A stretch of DNA of 30,181 nt from JAAFIP01 sp043772355 (GTDB taxonomy: Bacteria > Pseudomonadota > Gammaproteobacteria > Burkholderiales > Burkholderiaceae_C): contig JAYVGI010000148.1 in NCBI GenBank assembly GCA_043772355.1, forward strand, positions 1 through 30,181, given 5' to 3'. Below the pieces are notes generated by a model. The model was not told the DNA's origin and ran no database searches. It saw only the letters and a program-made list of their open reading frames with translations. Shown in pieces: positions 21,179 through 30,181 of the stretch. Each line of letters starts with the position of its first letter. Positions within the stretch are counted from its first letter, which is position 1. The position numbers and the translations under genes were made by a program.

Positions 21179-22023
21179 TTCAACTCTCCTAAAGGCGCGA
21201 GTAAAAGGGGTTGTCCAAACTCAACTAGTTTGGCATTTGATTTTTCAAAGTATTGCGCCCAGAAGGACTTTAAGGGTGCCATGATCTCTTGCGAGCGGTA
21301 ATTGCCTGATTGAGGTTTGTTAGATTTCGGCACAACACCCGCACCAATGACATAAACCTTTGCGCCACGATAATCCGTGAGTACTTTTGCTTTATCGGTT
21401 TTCGCAAGCTCGACTGCTGCATCGATTTTTCTGGGGCCTGTATCGGGCGCATAAAAGCTCGTGATGTTTGAGTTCTCCAACATGTCAGAGACCATGACCA
21501 TGTATTTCAATTTTGATTTTGTCATTGGAATAACGTTGTCACCAATCTCTTTCATAGTGCTCAAGACATCTGATTTTGAAAGTGCGGAGGAAGATTTCGC
21601 AAAATACCTTTCTAGCAAAGCATCGACCATTTTTTTTATTCTAATTTCTGCCACTTGTTGGCAGGTATCAAAATCACGCAAATGGTCTTTGCGCATATTG
21701 TCGCGCGTCTTATTGTCCAAAGTTTTGGCCAGCCGCGCATCCAATACCGGCAGTGTATAGCGGTCATTTTGAAATGCTGAAAAAGTAAATGCCTTGAGTT
21801 CATGGCCAGATTTAATGAGTGCATGAATATTTTCTTTGATGTGCTCTTGCTGGGTGGTATCAAAGACCACCGTCTCATCCAAAAGCAGGACAATACTGGC
21901 CGAGTACTCATGCTTTTCTAATGGCACTTTACCTGCGACATAGCAGTTATCCGCAGCAGAAACCAAGCTCGGGAACAATAGAGCAACTGTCACTGATGCG
22001 CTAGCAAAACGACGTGAAAACAT
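21175..22023 (-). CDS. Secreted vWA-like protein of the islet
   Basis: This 282-residue protein begins with a signal peptide ending near VSAAD (residues 20-25), so it is exported to the periplasm. The mature part starts like a von Willebrand A fold: SASIVLLLDETVVFD (41-55), later LKYMVMVSDMLENS (172-185). The MIDAS motif DxSxS is changed to DETVV, while D180 sits where the vWA SDG acidic residue would. Metal binding may be altered. It lies 44 nt after the five-TM gene and overlaps the next gene by 4 nt. I know no named family for it. Confidence 0.72.
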   Translation of the reverse strand: MFSRRFASASVTVALLFPSLVSAADNCYVAGKVPLEKHEYSASIVLLLDETVVFDTTQQEHIKENIHALIKSGHELKAFTFSAFQNDRYTLPVLDARLAKTLDNKTRDNMRKDHLRDFDTCQQVAEIRIKKMVDALLERYFAKSSSALSKSDVLSTMKEIGDNVIPMTKSKLKYMVMVSDMLENSNITSFYAPDTGPRKIDAAVELAKTDKAKVLTDYRGAKVYVIGAGVVPKSNKPQSGNYRSQEIMAPLKSFWAQYFEKSNAKLVEFGQPLLLAPLGELK

Positions 22024-22067
22024 ATCAATTTTTCTTTACAAAGAAACAAATTTTAAGCAAGCTTAGA

Positions 22068-23840
22068 TTAGGCTTCAAAATTATTTTTAGCCAACTCAAC
22101 CCAAGGCTTAAAGCGCCCAGGCTGCCCGCTAAGGCGTAAATTAAGTTGCGCTGGGGGAACCTCGCCAATCATGATTTTTGATTTCAATTCTTCCAGGCTA
22201 GCTTTGTAAATCGTTTCATCGCCCGACGCGCTTTGAATGAAATAATCGTACAAATCCGTCGCACCCGATATGGGACTACTGGCTGCTGAACTTGCTGACA
22301 GTGAGACGGAAACAGGGGAGGAGATATTTACCGCGCTGGGCGGTGCTGATGCAATAGTTTGATCGATGGTTGATGCAGTGTCTATTATTCGGGTAATTCG
22401 CTCAGCCCGGTTCGTCTCAGAAGCTTCAATTTTTTGTTTTATCAAACAATAGAGACTGTAAGTTCTGCTGCTGAAATTATTTACGCTCTGTTGAAAAAAT
22501 TCGTGGTCAACCACCTTCATGCTCTTTTGATTAAAAGCAGTTTGTAAGCCTAGTTGCCAGTTTGTTAGCGTCTCTTGCGCCTTACTGTCAGCGCTTTGAA
22601 TTTTCTCTTCAACTAATGAAATCCACTTTTCTTTATCAATATCGCCATACAACTTTCTAAACGCTTTGATTTCTTTGTAAGCATCTTCTCCATCATCACT
22701 AGCAAACCCATTGGAGTAAGAGACCAGAACAGCTAATGTCTGCACAACAAAGAAAATAAGCACAAAAATAAATGTAGCTGTTTGCTTACCTTTTTTCTCA
22801 CTCTCAATTGTCTCTTGAGTTAATAAATTTGTGTGATCATCTTTAGCACTTATAACTTCTTTTGGAAAATTGGACGGAGTATTTTTAGATAGCGGTTTTC
22901 CAGCCTCTTGATTAATCTTAGCCGCTGTGCTGGCTTGATTCTTGTAGTATGTATCGATTGAATCGAGACGAATCCCTGCAATAACAGCACCAAACATAAA
23001 AACAAAAACCATGTAGAAAATTAGTGCGAAGGGGTATTTAGGTGTTTTAGCGTTCTTATCATTTGCATTGATCGCGCACTTGCGCACAAATGCTGATCTA
23101 TTTGCGATACGATTTGCGTGCTGCTCATGCGTGTCAGCTTCATTTTCATCACGTTTTAGGGATTTTTCAAGATCGCTTTTGAAGCCCAAATTTCCGCTCA
23201 GCTGATGCGCAGTATGAGAATAGTTTTGACTGTAACAGCTATGCCCTATCTTATGAGCGAATGCTAAAAATGCACCGGCTAATAAGCAGCTAATAGCCAC
23301 TGCATAAGTTTGAATAGTATTTGCTGTAGAAGTGTCGTTTATTTTGTCAGCAAATATTAATCCAAACCCAAATGCTTCTATCACCATCATGACGGCCACT
23401 GCGCCCCACACATACCATGCAGCTGGCTTCCTGTTGACTTCATTGACAATTGACAAATATTTCTCAGCTTTAGTAGGATACGAATTGAGCATGTTAGCTC
23501 TTTGATTTACAGCAGCTATTCTGAGTGCTCGAAACTCAGTACAAAGCGTTTCTTCATCAGTAAACCATCCGTGAAAAGGCCCCCCTCTATTGGGGCTACT
23601 CTTTAATGTGTCTGTGTAATTACGTTTTGTGTCCCAGTTGGTCGTAGTATTGGTTGAAGATCTGTTGTTGGAGTTTTGATTTTTAGAACCGCTCATCTGT
23701 GTACTCTCATGTGAAGAATTACTGAAATAACGCCAATATTTGAACGAAAAATATGCTGTCGCTGCTAGGAATAGTGAAAACAATATCCAGGGGGTAATAC
23801 CTGAGGAAACGGTTTCGAGAATAGTGATAAAAAAATCCAT
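22068..23840 (-). CDS. Five-TM unknown protein of the islet
   Basis: This 590-residue protein shows five hydrophobic segments at about 16-37, 143-165, 176-196, 268-291 and 354-376. A low-complexity Asn/Ser/Thr linker (41-72) and a long C-terminal soluble part follow or intervene. The last 55 residues, with TIYKASLEELKSKIMIGEVP and a following Trp (FKPWVEL), resemble a GYF_2-like domain. The start is the ATG at 23840 because it overlaps the preceding stop as TAATG, signalling translational coupling; an upstream extension would run into the lipoprotein gene. No MotA/ExbB signature was recognised. The family is unknown to me. Confidence 0.75.
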   Translation of the reverse strand: MDFFITILETVSSGITPWILFSLFLAATAYFSFKYWRYFSNSSHESTQMSGSKNQNSNNRSSTNTTTNWDTKRNYTDTLKSSPNRGGPFHGWFTDEETLCTEFRALRIAAVNQRANMLNSYPTKAEKYLSIVNEVNRKPAAWYVWGAVAVMMVIEAFGFGLIFADKINDTSTANTIQTYAVAISCLLAGAFLAFAHKIGHSCYSQNYSHTAHQLSGNLGFKSDLEKSLKRDENEADTHEQHANRIANRSAFVRKCAINANDKNAKTPKYPFALIFYMVFVFMFGAVIAGIRLDSIDTYYKNQASTAAKINQEAGKPLSKNTPSNFPKEVISAKDDHTNLLTQETIESEKKGKQTATFIFVLIFFVVQTLAVLVSYSNGFASDDGEDAYKEIKAFRKLYGDIDKEKWISLVEEKIQSADSKAQETLTNWQLGLQTAFNQKSMKVVDHEFFQQSVNNFSSRTYSLYCLIKQKIEASETNRAERITRIIDTASTIDQTIASAPPSAVNISSPVSVSLSASSAASSPISGATDLYDYFIQSASGDETIYKASLEELKSKIMIGEVPPAQLNLRLSGQPGRFKPWVELAKNNFEA

Positions 23841-25736
23841 TAGCGCTCCAAATTCAGTTTCGCGACTTTTCGGACACCCATCTCGTTGTGATACAACGCG
23901 GTATCGGGCAGTGTCTTGGCAGCTCGATTGTTCGGGATAAGCATATCCATGCACACCACGTCTTTTTTGCCAACAAAGAAGTTTCTCACCAAGACTCCGC
24001 CCTCACCTCGCCAGGCCTGAGAGACGGGCATGATGATTATTTTCTCTTTGCCTGCAGATCCATTTGGCCCCTCTTTGGGGATCAAATTGAATTCGGGTTG
24101 TTCGACTATTTCGCCACTGGCTTTAATCGTGACGTTTTTAAGTAAAACGGTGTAATCCCCTGCGCTGCCATAAAACGGGGCTCTTACGGTGTTGTTTAAG
24201 TAAGAGTCTGTGGACTCAATCGGTGCTTTGGTTTTGGCAAACGAGGCGCCTGCATTTAATCGTTTGATATCACCTACTTTGTATCTGCCTGGATCGTCTA
24301 AATTACACGTAGCTACCAAGGGATTGGATGCGTATGCGTTCCCAATGCCTACGAGACTCGTTAAGCTATCCAAAGAAAACCCTGTAGATGGGGGCCTGAC
24401 GGTTCCTAGCTTGGTGAGCAAGCTGGTGTCTGCCGCCGCCACTGAGGCACCTTGCAAATTAATGCCTGGTCCAACGTTTGGCTTGGCCGTCGCAACGATA
24501 GTTGGATTATTTTGAGTTTGTGAAGCAGCCGAATTTTTTGCACTTGTGTTAGGGTTTGCAGGTACGGTACTCTGTGGCTGCGGTCTGCGTTGACTGTTGC
24601 TAGCTTGCGTTGTTGGTTGGGATGTGGCTGCTGGCCTTGTCGTGGTTGGTTTCGCGGTTGAGGTGTTGTTTGCACTTGTGGCTGGTGCATTGCCTGGCGC
24701 TTTTGAGATAGCCTTTTCAGGTGCCACAGCTGCCGGGGCAGCGGCGCTGCTTTCACGCTCGCTAAAAAAGTCTGGTCTGGCTTGTCGCGCATCGACGTAT
24801 TCGAGCAAAACCTTTTCGTCGAAAAGTAGCACCACTTCAACGCGATTATTTTTCTGCTTGCCCTGATCTGTCTTGTTATCTGCAATCGGATAGCTAGCCC
24901 CAGCTCCTTGATAAAGCAGCTTGTCTTCATTGACACCTTGCGCGCGAAATATTTCAGCAACAGCCTTGGCTCTTTGCTCGGACAAGGTCTGCGCTGCACT
25001 CGCGTCTTGTCTATCATCGGTATGCGCAGTGATGACTATTTTGTAATTTCTGGAAGTTGCGAGGACTTTATTTTTATCCTCTGCGGTTGCAGAGTAGCTC
25101 TGCATGTCATCTTTGTAATCAGCAGATGCATTGGTATTATATTTTGCATTTGCTGAATTTCTTACTGAGTTTTCATAGCGGTCTATTTGGGCCTGATCCG
25201 TGTATTGCGCTGAGAGTCCTTTGAAATAATTGATTCCTAAAGGTGTCATATTCGCAGTGCCGGCATAAAAATAGCTCGCATCTGGCGCGAGGATAATTTC
25301 TCCAGACTGCTCGTTTCCTTTGGCTAGCGAGGCAAACGCTATTTCTTGCCCTTTCTGCTTCGCCTCTTGGTAGGCCTTGCATTGCCGTTGATAACTATCG
25401 ACACCTGAGTTGTAGCCTTTTATCGCCCCAGCTACCATCCCAATGACAGCACATTTTTTTGCCGCTGATTTTGGATCTGATTTAACCAGCTTTGCACCAA
25501 GCGCACAAATCCCACCACCAATCACGGCTCCAAGCAATCCCGTAACAACCGCACCACTAAATGCTTCGGCGCGCTTATTCGATTCCGCGCAGGGGTCGTA
25601 ATCCTTGTTACTAATTCCTAGTGTCGTTGGGGAGTTAGGGTTTACCCCCCCCCGCTACAGAACCGCCTTTATTGGGTGCAGTTGCGCATCCACTGACCAA
25701 AGCTATCACCACACAAGTACAGACAATTGTTTTCAT
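23840..25736 (-). CDS. OmpA-domain lipoprotein, frameshifted at a G9 tract (possibly phase-variable)
   Basis: From ATG at 25736 the frame encodes a lipoprotein signal MKTIVCTCVVIALVSGC with lipobox LVSGC (C17). A run of nine Gs (25653-25645, minus strand) then leads to a stop after 33 codons. With eight Gs the frame continues without stops to 23840, giving 631 residues. The restored protein has a Gly-zipper-like segment, then an OmpA-type peptidoglycan-binding domain (about 145-305). In it AHTDD (D240) and TLSEQRAKAV (R255) match the diaminopimelate-binding residues. A Pro/Thr/Gln-rich linker (about 330-430) and a unique C-terminal domain follow. The first residue after C17 is Ala, which favours outer-membrane sorting. 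As read, a downstream TTG at 25537 could start a 565-residue cytoplasmic form. Confidence 0.8.
25645..25653 (-). repeat. Poly-G(9) tract in the OmpA-lipoprotein gene
   Basis: Nine consecutive Cs on the plus strand lie 28 codons into the gene. Loss of one unit, or gain of two, restores the frame. Such tracts slip during replication and are the basis of many contingency loci. A sequencing or assembly error is the main alternative. Confidence 0.85.
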
Positions 25737-25992
25737 AAAATTTTCGCGGGCGATCATAAAAATTACTAATGTAACTTTTTAGCACAAAATTCTATACATT
25801 TGATTGTCTGTCGCTCAGGGAATACACCAATTCACACCGATGACACTTGTGCGCCACATCCGTCGTTACGTGAAAGATTGACAGGAAACCTCGACAGCGC
25901 GCTAGTCTGGTAGCGACACGGTATGGTGTTTATCGGCTAACCGATTTCTGGTACTCATCGACGTGAGGCGCGGCTGGATTTATTTTAGCCGT

Positions 25993-27039
25993 TCACATCA
26001 CCCGGCCAAACCACCACATCGACATCACGCCCGCCATTAGCGCCAGCAGAGCACCCGCCAGGGCCAGCAGGCCCGCGATTTCGGTTTCTTTTTTCTCTAC
26101 CGTCAGGCGCGATGACAGGCGCGAGTAGACCTTTTTCAAATCTTCTGCCGTGCCTGCGTAAAAGTACTCGCCTTGGGTGCGGCTGGAGATGGCTTTGAGG
26201 CTGTCTTCGTCCAGCTTCACCCGCATCGACCAGCCTTCAAAACCAATCGTCTCGCCGTCTTTGGTGCCTACGCCCACGGTGTAGACGCGGATGCCTTTGT
26301 CGGCAGCTAACTTGGCCGCTTCCATCGGGTCTACGCCGGTGGTGCGCTGGCCGTCGGTGAGCAAGATGATGGCGGCGGACGAGTAGCTGCCGGGGGGCAC
26401 GGGGGGTGTGTCTTTTTTCTCTGCATTTTTGTCGGGCGAGCCTAATGGGCGGCCAGTGGAGCGGGCGTTGCCGTACTGCATTTGCGCCAAATCAAAACCT
26501 GCATCGGGGAACAGCGTGGCCAGTGACACCACAATGCCGTTGCCAATGGCGGTGCCGCGCTGCAACTGAAAGCGGTCAATCGCGCTGACCAAGTCGTCAC
26601 GGTTGACGGTGGGTGCTTGCACCAACGATGCCGTGCCTGCAAACGCGACGATACCCACCTTGACGGTGCGGGGCAGGTCGGTAAGGAAGGATTTGGCGGC
26701 GTTTTGCGCGGCCACCAAGCGGTTAGGCAGCACATCGGTAGCCCGCATGGAGCCGGACACGTCCATGGCCAAAATGATGGTCTCTTGCTGCATGGGCAGC
26801 GTGACAACCGCCAATGGGCGCGACGCGGCAAAGATCAGCAGGCTCAAAGCGCACAGCATCAAAAAGGGCGGCACATGGCGCTTCCATTTGCTGTGTGCGC
26901 CCGCTGCGGCGCGCACCATGGCCAGCTGGCTGTAGCGCACGGCGCTTTTGGCTTTGCGCCGCAGCAGCCACCAGTACAGCACCATGAGGAATGGCACGAT
27001 GGCCATCAGCCAGAGCAATTGTGGCCAAACAAAGTTCAT
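25993..27039 (-). CDS. BatA-like VWA-domain membrane protein
   Basis: This 348-residue protein has two N-terminal membrane segments (about 6-26 and 57-75). A periplasm-facing or cytoplasmic VWA domain carries an intact MIDAS, DVSGSM (D93, S95, S97), and a C-terminal membrane segment (about 322-345) follows. It resembles BatA/aerotolerance proteins that act with MoxR ATPases. Its ATG overlaps the stop of the DUF58 gene by 4 nt. It is the last gene of the protease-MoxR-DUF58-VWA set on the minus strand. The partner BatB and BatC/D genes are not in the window. The next 256 bp (25737-25992) hold no gene. Confidence 0.9.
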   Translation of the reverse strand: MNFVWPQLLWLMAIVPFLMVLYWWLLRRKAKSAVRYSQLAMVRAAAGAHSKWKRHVPPFLMLCALSLLIFAASRPLAVVTLPMQQETIILAMDVSGSMRATDVLPNRLVAAQNAAKSFLTDLPRTVKVGIVAFAGTASLVQAPTVNRDDLVSAIDRFQLQRGTAIGNGIVVSLATLFPDAGFDLAQMQYGNARSTGRPLGSPDKNAEKKDTPPVPPGSYSSAAIILLTDGQRTTGVDPMEAAKLAADKGIRVYTVGVGTKDGETIGFEGWSMRVKLDEDSLKAISSRTQGEYFYAGTAEDLKKVYSRLSSRLTVEKKETEIAGLLALAGALLALMAGVMSMWWFGRVM

Positions 27040-27974
27040 GCGGCCTCCTTCAGGGTGTGTGTGCTGCCCGCTGCGCCGCGTGCGCGCTGCTTGCGCATTT
27101 GCGCAAAGCGCACGATGGTGTGGACCAGGGCTTCGTCGGTAGACAGCTCCAGTGCGTCTACGCCTGCTTTGGCAAAGCTGGTGAAAATTTCGGTCTCGTT
27201 TTGAGCGGCAAGTTCTTCAAAACGAATGCGGAATTTTTTGTCATGCATATCGACGAAGATTTGCTCGCCTGTTTCAGGGTCTTCCAGCGTGACCAAACCA
27301 ATGTCTGGCAGCTGTTGCTCTGCGGGGTCTACCAGCCGCACGGCGATCACTTCATGCTTTTGCGCCAGTTGGCCCAGCGGTTTTTCCCAGCCGGGCGTGC
27401 TGATGAAATCGGACACTACAAATACCAGGCTGCGGCGCTTGATGTGGCCCAATGCGCCCATCAGCAAATCGCCTAGATGGGTTTGGTCTTTGGGTTGGGG
27501 CGCTTTATGCACCTTGGTAGCAGCAGGCGGTAGCAAGCTGTGCAGCAGGTGCAGCACATGCAGGCGGCTGCCGCGCGCGGGAATCACGGTGTCGAGCTGG
27601 TTGCTGAACAACAGCGCGCCCACCTTGTTGCCATGCCGCGTCATCAGCCGCGCCAGCACGCCCACAAACTGCGCCAGCACATCGCGCTTGCGTGTGGTGT
27701 GCGAGCCAAAGTCTACTGAGGCGCTCAGGTCGAGCAAAAACCAGGCATTGATCTCACGGTCTTCGGTGAATTGGCGCACATGCGGCACTTGCAGCCGGGC
27801 GGTCACGTTCCAGTCAATGTGGCGCACGTCGTCGTGCAGTTGGTATTCACGCAGGTCCGCCAGGTCCAGCCCCGCACCGCGAAACAGGGTGCGGTAGTCG
27901 CCTTGCAGCAGGCCGTCCAGACGGCGAATGACCGTCCATTCGAGCTGCTTTAAGAGTTGGTCGGCGGTTTGCAT
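27036..27974 (-). CDS. DUF58-domain protein
   Basis: This 312-residue protein has the DUF58 signature DLADLREYQLHDDVRHIDWN followed by VTARLQVPHVRQFTEDRE. A vWA-like strand WFLLDLSASVDFGS (about 78-91) follows. DUF58 proteins are almost always encoded beside MoxR ATPases and are thought to work with them in envelope or metal-centre assembly. It has no membrane segment. The ATG at 27974 has no clear ribosome-binding site and lies just after a tandem-repeat spacer. Its end overlaps the VWA gene (ATGA). Confidence 0.92.
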   Translation of the reverse strand: MQTADQLLKQLEWTVIRRLDGLLQGDYRTLFRGAGLDLADLREYQLHDDVRHIDWNVTARLQVPHVRQFTEDREINAWFLLDLSASVDFGSHTTRKRDVLAQFVGVLARLMTRHGNKVGALLFSNQLDTVIPARGSRLHVLHLLHSLLPPAATKVHKAPQPKDQTHLGDLLMGALGHIKRRSLVFVVSDFISTPGWEKPLGQLAQKHEVIAVRLVDPAEQQLPDIGLVTLEDPETGEQIFVDMHDKKFRIRFEELAAQNETEIFTSFAKAGVDALELSTDEALVHTIVRFAQMRKQRARGAAGSTHTLKEAA

Positions 27975-27992
27975 ATCAGGAGGGCAGGAGTC

Positions 27993-28048
27993 AGGAGTTA
28001 GGACACAGGAGTTAGGACATAGGAGTTAGGACACAGGAGTTAGGACAT
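27993..28048. repeat. Four tandem 14-bp repeats between MoxR and DUF58 genes
   Basis: AGGAGTTAGGACAC and AGGAGTTAGGACAT alternate over 56 bp, so the larger unit is 28 bp twice. They fill the gap between moxR-like and DUF58 genes and probably arose by slippage. A role in termination or mRNA processing is not evident. Confidence 0.9.
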
Positions 28049-28088
28049 AGGGGGCAGGGCCGCTGAGGAGGGCGTGGTGGGCTGCCAG

Positions 28089-29150
<1,062 letters not shown>

Positions 29151-29159
29151 AAGGGTTCC

Positions 29160-30170
29160 TTAAAAAGGTGGCATGCCTGCCGCCGAGGCGGCGTTTTCAA
29201 TCGGTACCGCAAAACCAATGCCGATAAATACCCGCTGGCGCGAGGGGTTCAAAATGCCGGTCACAATGCCCACCACCTCGCCATCGGCATTGACCAGCGG
29301 GCCGCCCGAGTTGCCGGGGTTGGCGGCAGCATCAAACTGAATCAAATTGCTCATCACCTCGCCACTCTCGGGTGATTTGAATTCGCGCTTCATGCCCGAA
29401 ACGATGCCAGCCGAGGCCGAAGGCCCAATGCCAAACGGAAAGCCCACCGCCACCACATGGTCGCCCGGTTGCAAGTCGGCGGTGCTGGCCATGGCGGCGG
29501 CAATCATGTCGTCAGGGATTTTGTGGGCCTGCAGTACTGCCAAGTCGTCCTCGGTTTTCACACTGGTGATATGCGCCGTGGTGGTCATGCCGTCGCTGAA
29601 GGTGATCTCCAGGCGCTGCGCGCCTTGCACCACATGCAGATTGGTCAGGATGATGCCTTTGTCCACAATCACCACGCCAGTGCCCACGCCGTGTTGTATC
29701 TCCTCCAGTGCTTTGCCACTCTTGTCGCGCGGCGTGACGAAGCCTCGTACCCGAACCACCGAGGGAATAATCTTCTCGTAAGCCCGCGCCGCCACCGAGG
29801 GGATGGGCGCGGTTTGCAAAGCATTGAGCACCGCCGCGTCAATATCTTCCTGGGTAATTTTCTGTGCGGGTTGCGTCAACGCAAACTGCATCGCAAACAC
29901 GCAGGCCATCAGCGCAGCGCCTAAGGCAAAGGCACCAGCGCGGGGATGGCGGCGGGGCAGGGCAGTGAAGGTGGTTTTGAATTTTTGCCAGCGGGATGGG
30001 GGCTTGGCTGGGGGTGCGGCAGACTTGCTGGATGCGGGTGAAGTTGCAGGTGCAGTCGAAGCTGCCAAAGGCTTTTCTGCTGGCGCAGCCGCAACCGCCT
30101 GTGCAGACTCATTTGCACGGCTAGGGCTACCAGCGCCGCCGTGGCGGCTGTAGAGCGCAGGACGTTTCAT
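29160..30170 (-). CDS. Membrane-anchored HtrA-like trypsin-type serine protease, no PDZ domain
   Basis: This 336-residue protein has an Ala/Pro/Ser-rich cytoplasmic leader (1-60) and one membrane segment (about 76-100). A periplasmic trypsin-like domain of the S1C (DegP/DegS) type follows. The triad is visible as H179 in LTNLHVV, D209 in EDDLAVL and S288 in NPGNSGGPL. The chain ends shortly after the protease fold, so the PDZ domain of classical HtrA proteins is absent. It heads the operon with MoxR, DUF58 and VWA genes. A role in envelope protein quality control is inferred. The ATG at 30170 is close to the window end but the gene is complete. Confidence 0.92.
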   Translation of the reverse strand: MKRPALYSRHGGAGSPSRANESAQAVAAAPAEKPLAASTAPATSPASSKSAAPPAKPPSRWQKFKTTFTALPRRHPRAGAFALGAALMACVFAMQFALTQPAQKITQEDIDAAVLNALQTAPIPSVAARAYEKIIPSVVRVRGFVTPRDKSGKALEEIQHGVGTGVVIVDKGIILTNLHVVQGAQRLEITFSDGMTTTAHITSVKTEDDLAVLQAHKIPDDMIAAAMASTADLQPGDHVVAVGFPFGIGPSASAGIVSGMKREFKSPESGEVMSNLIQFDAAANPGNSGGPLVNADGEVVGIVTGILNPSRQRVFIGIGFAVPIENAASAAGMPPF

Positions 30171-30181
30171 TCCAAATGCCT

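Noticed and set aside
20597..25736. Zorya-type defence system or T6SS/flagellar motor genes
   Set aside because: An OmpA domain and a multi-TM protein are present, but no MotA/TolQ-like ZorA signature, helicase, nuclease or T6SS component was recognised, and the vWA-like protein is secreted.
25878..25908. Plus-strand promoter with TTGACA
   Set aside because: TTGACA is present, but no good -10 lies at proper spacing, and only minus-strand gene ends lie downstream.
27993..28048. Possible CRISPR array
   Set aside because: The repeats are directly abutting 14-bp units with no spacers, so this is a simple tandem repeat.

Overview
The window looks like chromosome of a GC-rich betaproteobacterium of the Comamonadaceae type (Rhodoferax/Polaromonas/Acidovorax-like). 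This rests on recognisable housekeeping proteins (TrmL, MurJ, SirB1-like, PurM, AI-2E/PerM, Hda, HAD phosphatase, PcnB, FolK, a MoxR/DUF58/VWA operon) and on a short dispersed intergenic repeat of a kind I associate with that family. The genus cannot be fixed from sequence alone.

Region by region. (1) 1-4.67 kb is the right end of an integrated element read on the minus strand: a partial gene coupled to an AlpA-type regulator, an unknown HTH protein, YefM-YoeB and HigBA toxin-antitoxin (TA) modules, a small unknown gene and a P4-like tyrosine integrase. It ends at a sequence resembling a tRNA 3' end followed by a strong terminator. (2) 4.7-6.3 kb is a scrap zone: a second YefM-YoeB module, a fragment of a RadC/JAB gene, and an orphan Phd-type antitoxin whose PIN-like toxin is cut to 20 codons. 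(3) 6.3-19.6 kb is mainly core chromosome: trmL, murJ and a SirB1-like gene; a three-gene minus-strand set (cysteine hydrolase, DUF1272, GlxA-type regulator); purM divergent from a PerM-like permease and hda; then a HAD phosphatase, pcnB and folK. A Fic-fold gene and a BrnT/BrnA-like TA pair sit between hda and the HAD gene and look inserted. (4) 19.6-20.5 kb holds a DUF486 membrane protein and a minimal nucleotidyltransferase with a tiny overlapping upstream ORF. (5) 20.6-25.7 kb is an AT-rich four-gene islet on the minus strand, tightly coupled: an OmpA-domain lipoprotein, a five-TM protein, a secreted vWA-like protein and a small membrane-anchored protein. (6) 26.0-30.2 kb is a minus-strand operon: HtrA-like protease, MoxR ATPase, DUF58 protein, BatA-like VWA protein.

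The best candidate for an undescribed system is the islet. Its first gene carries a lipoprotein signal peptide, then a run of nine Gs (minus strand) that puts the rest out of frame. Eight Gs would restore a coherent 631-residue lipoprotein. This suggests on/off phase variation of a cell-envelope complex, or else recent decay or a sequencing error. Other points worth attention are a Fic protein with Gln in place of the catalytic His behind a promoter full of repeated 7-bp half-sites, two toxin-first TA operons that appear to be leaderless with GTG starts, and duplicated YefM-YoeB modules whose antitoxins are far better conserved than their toxins.
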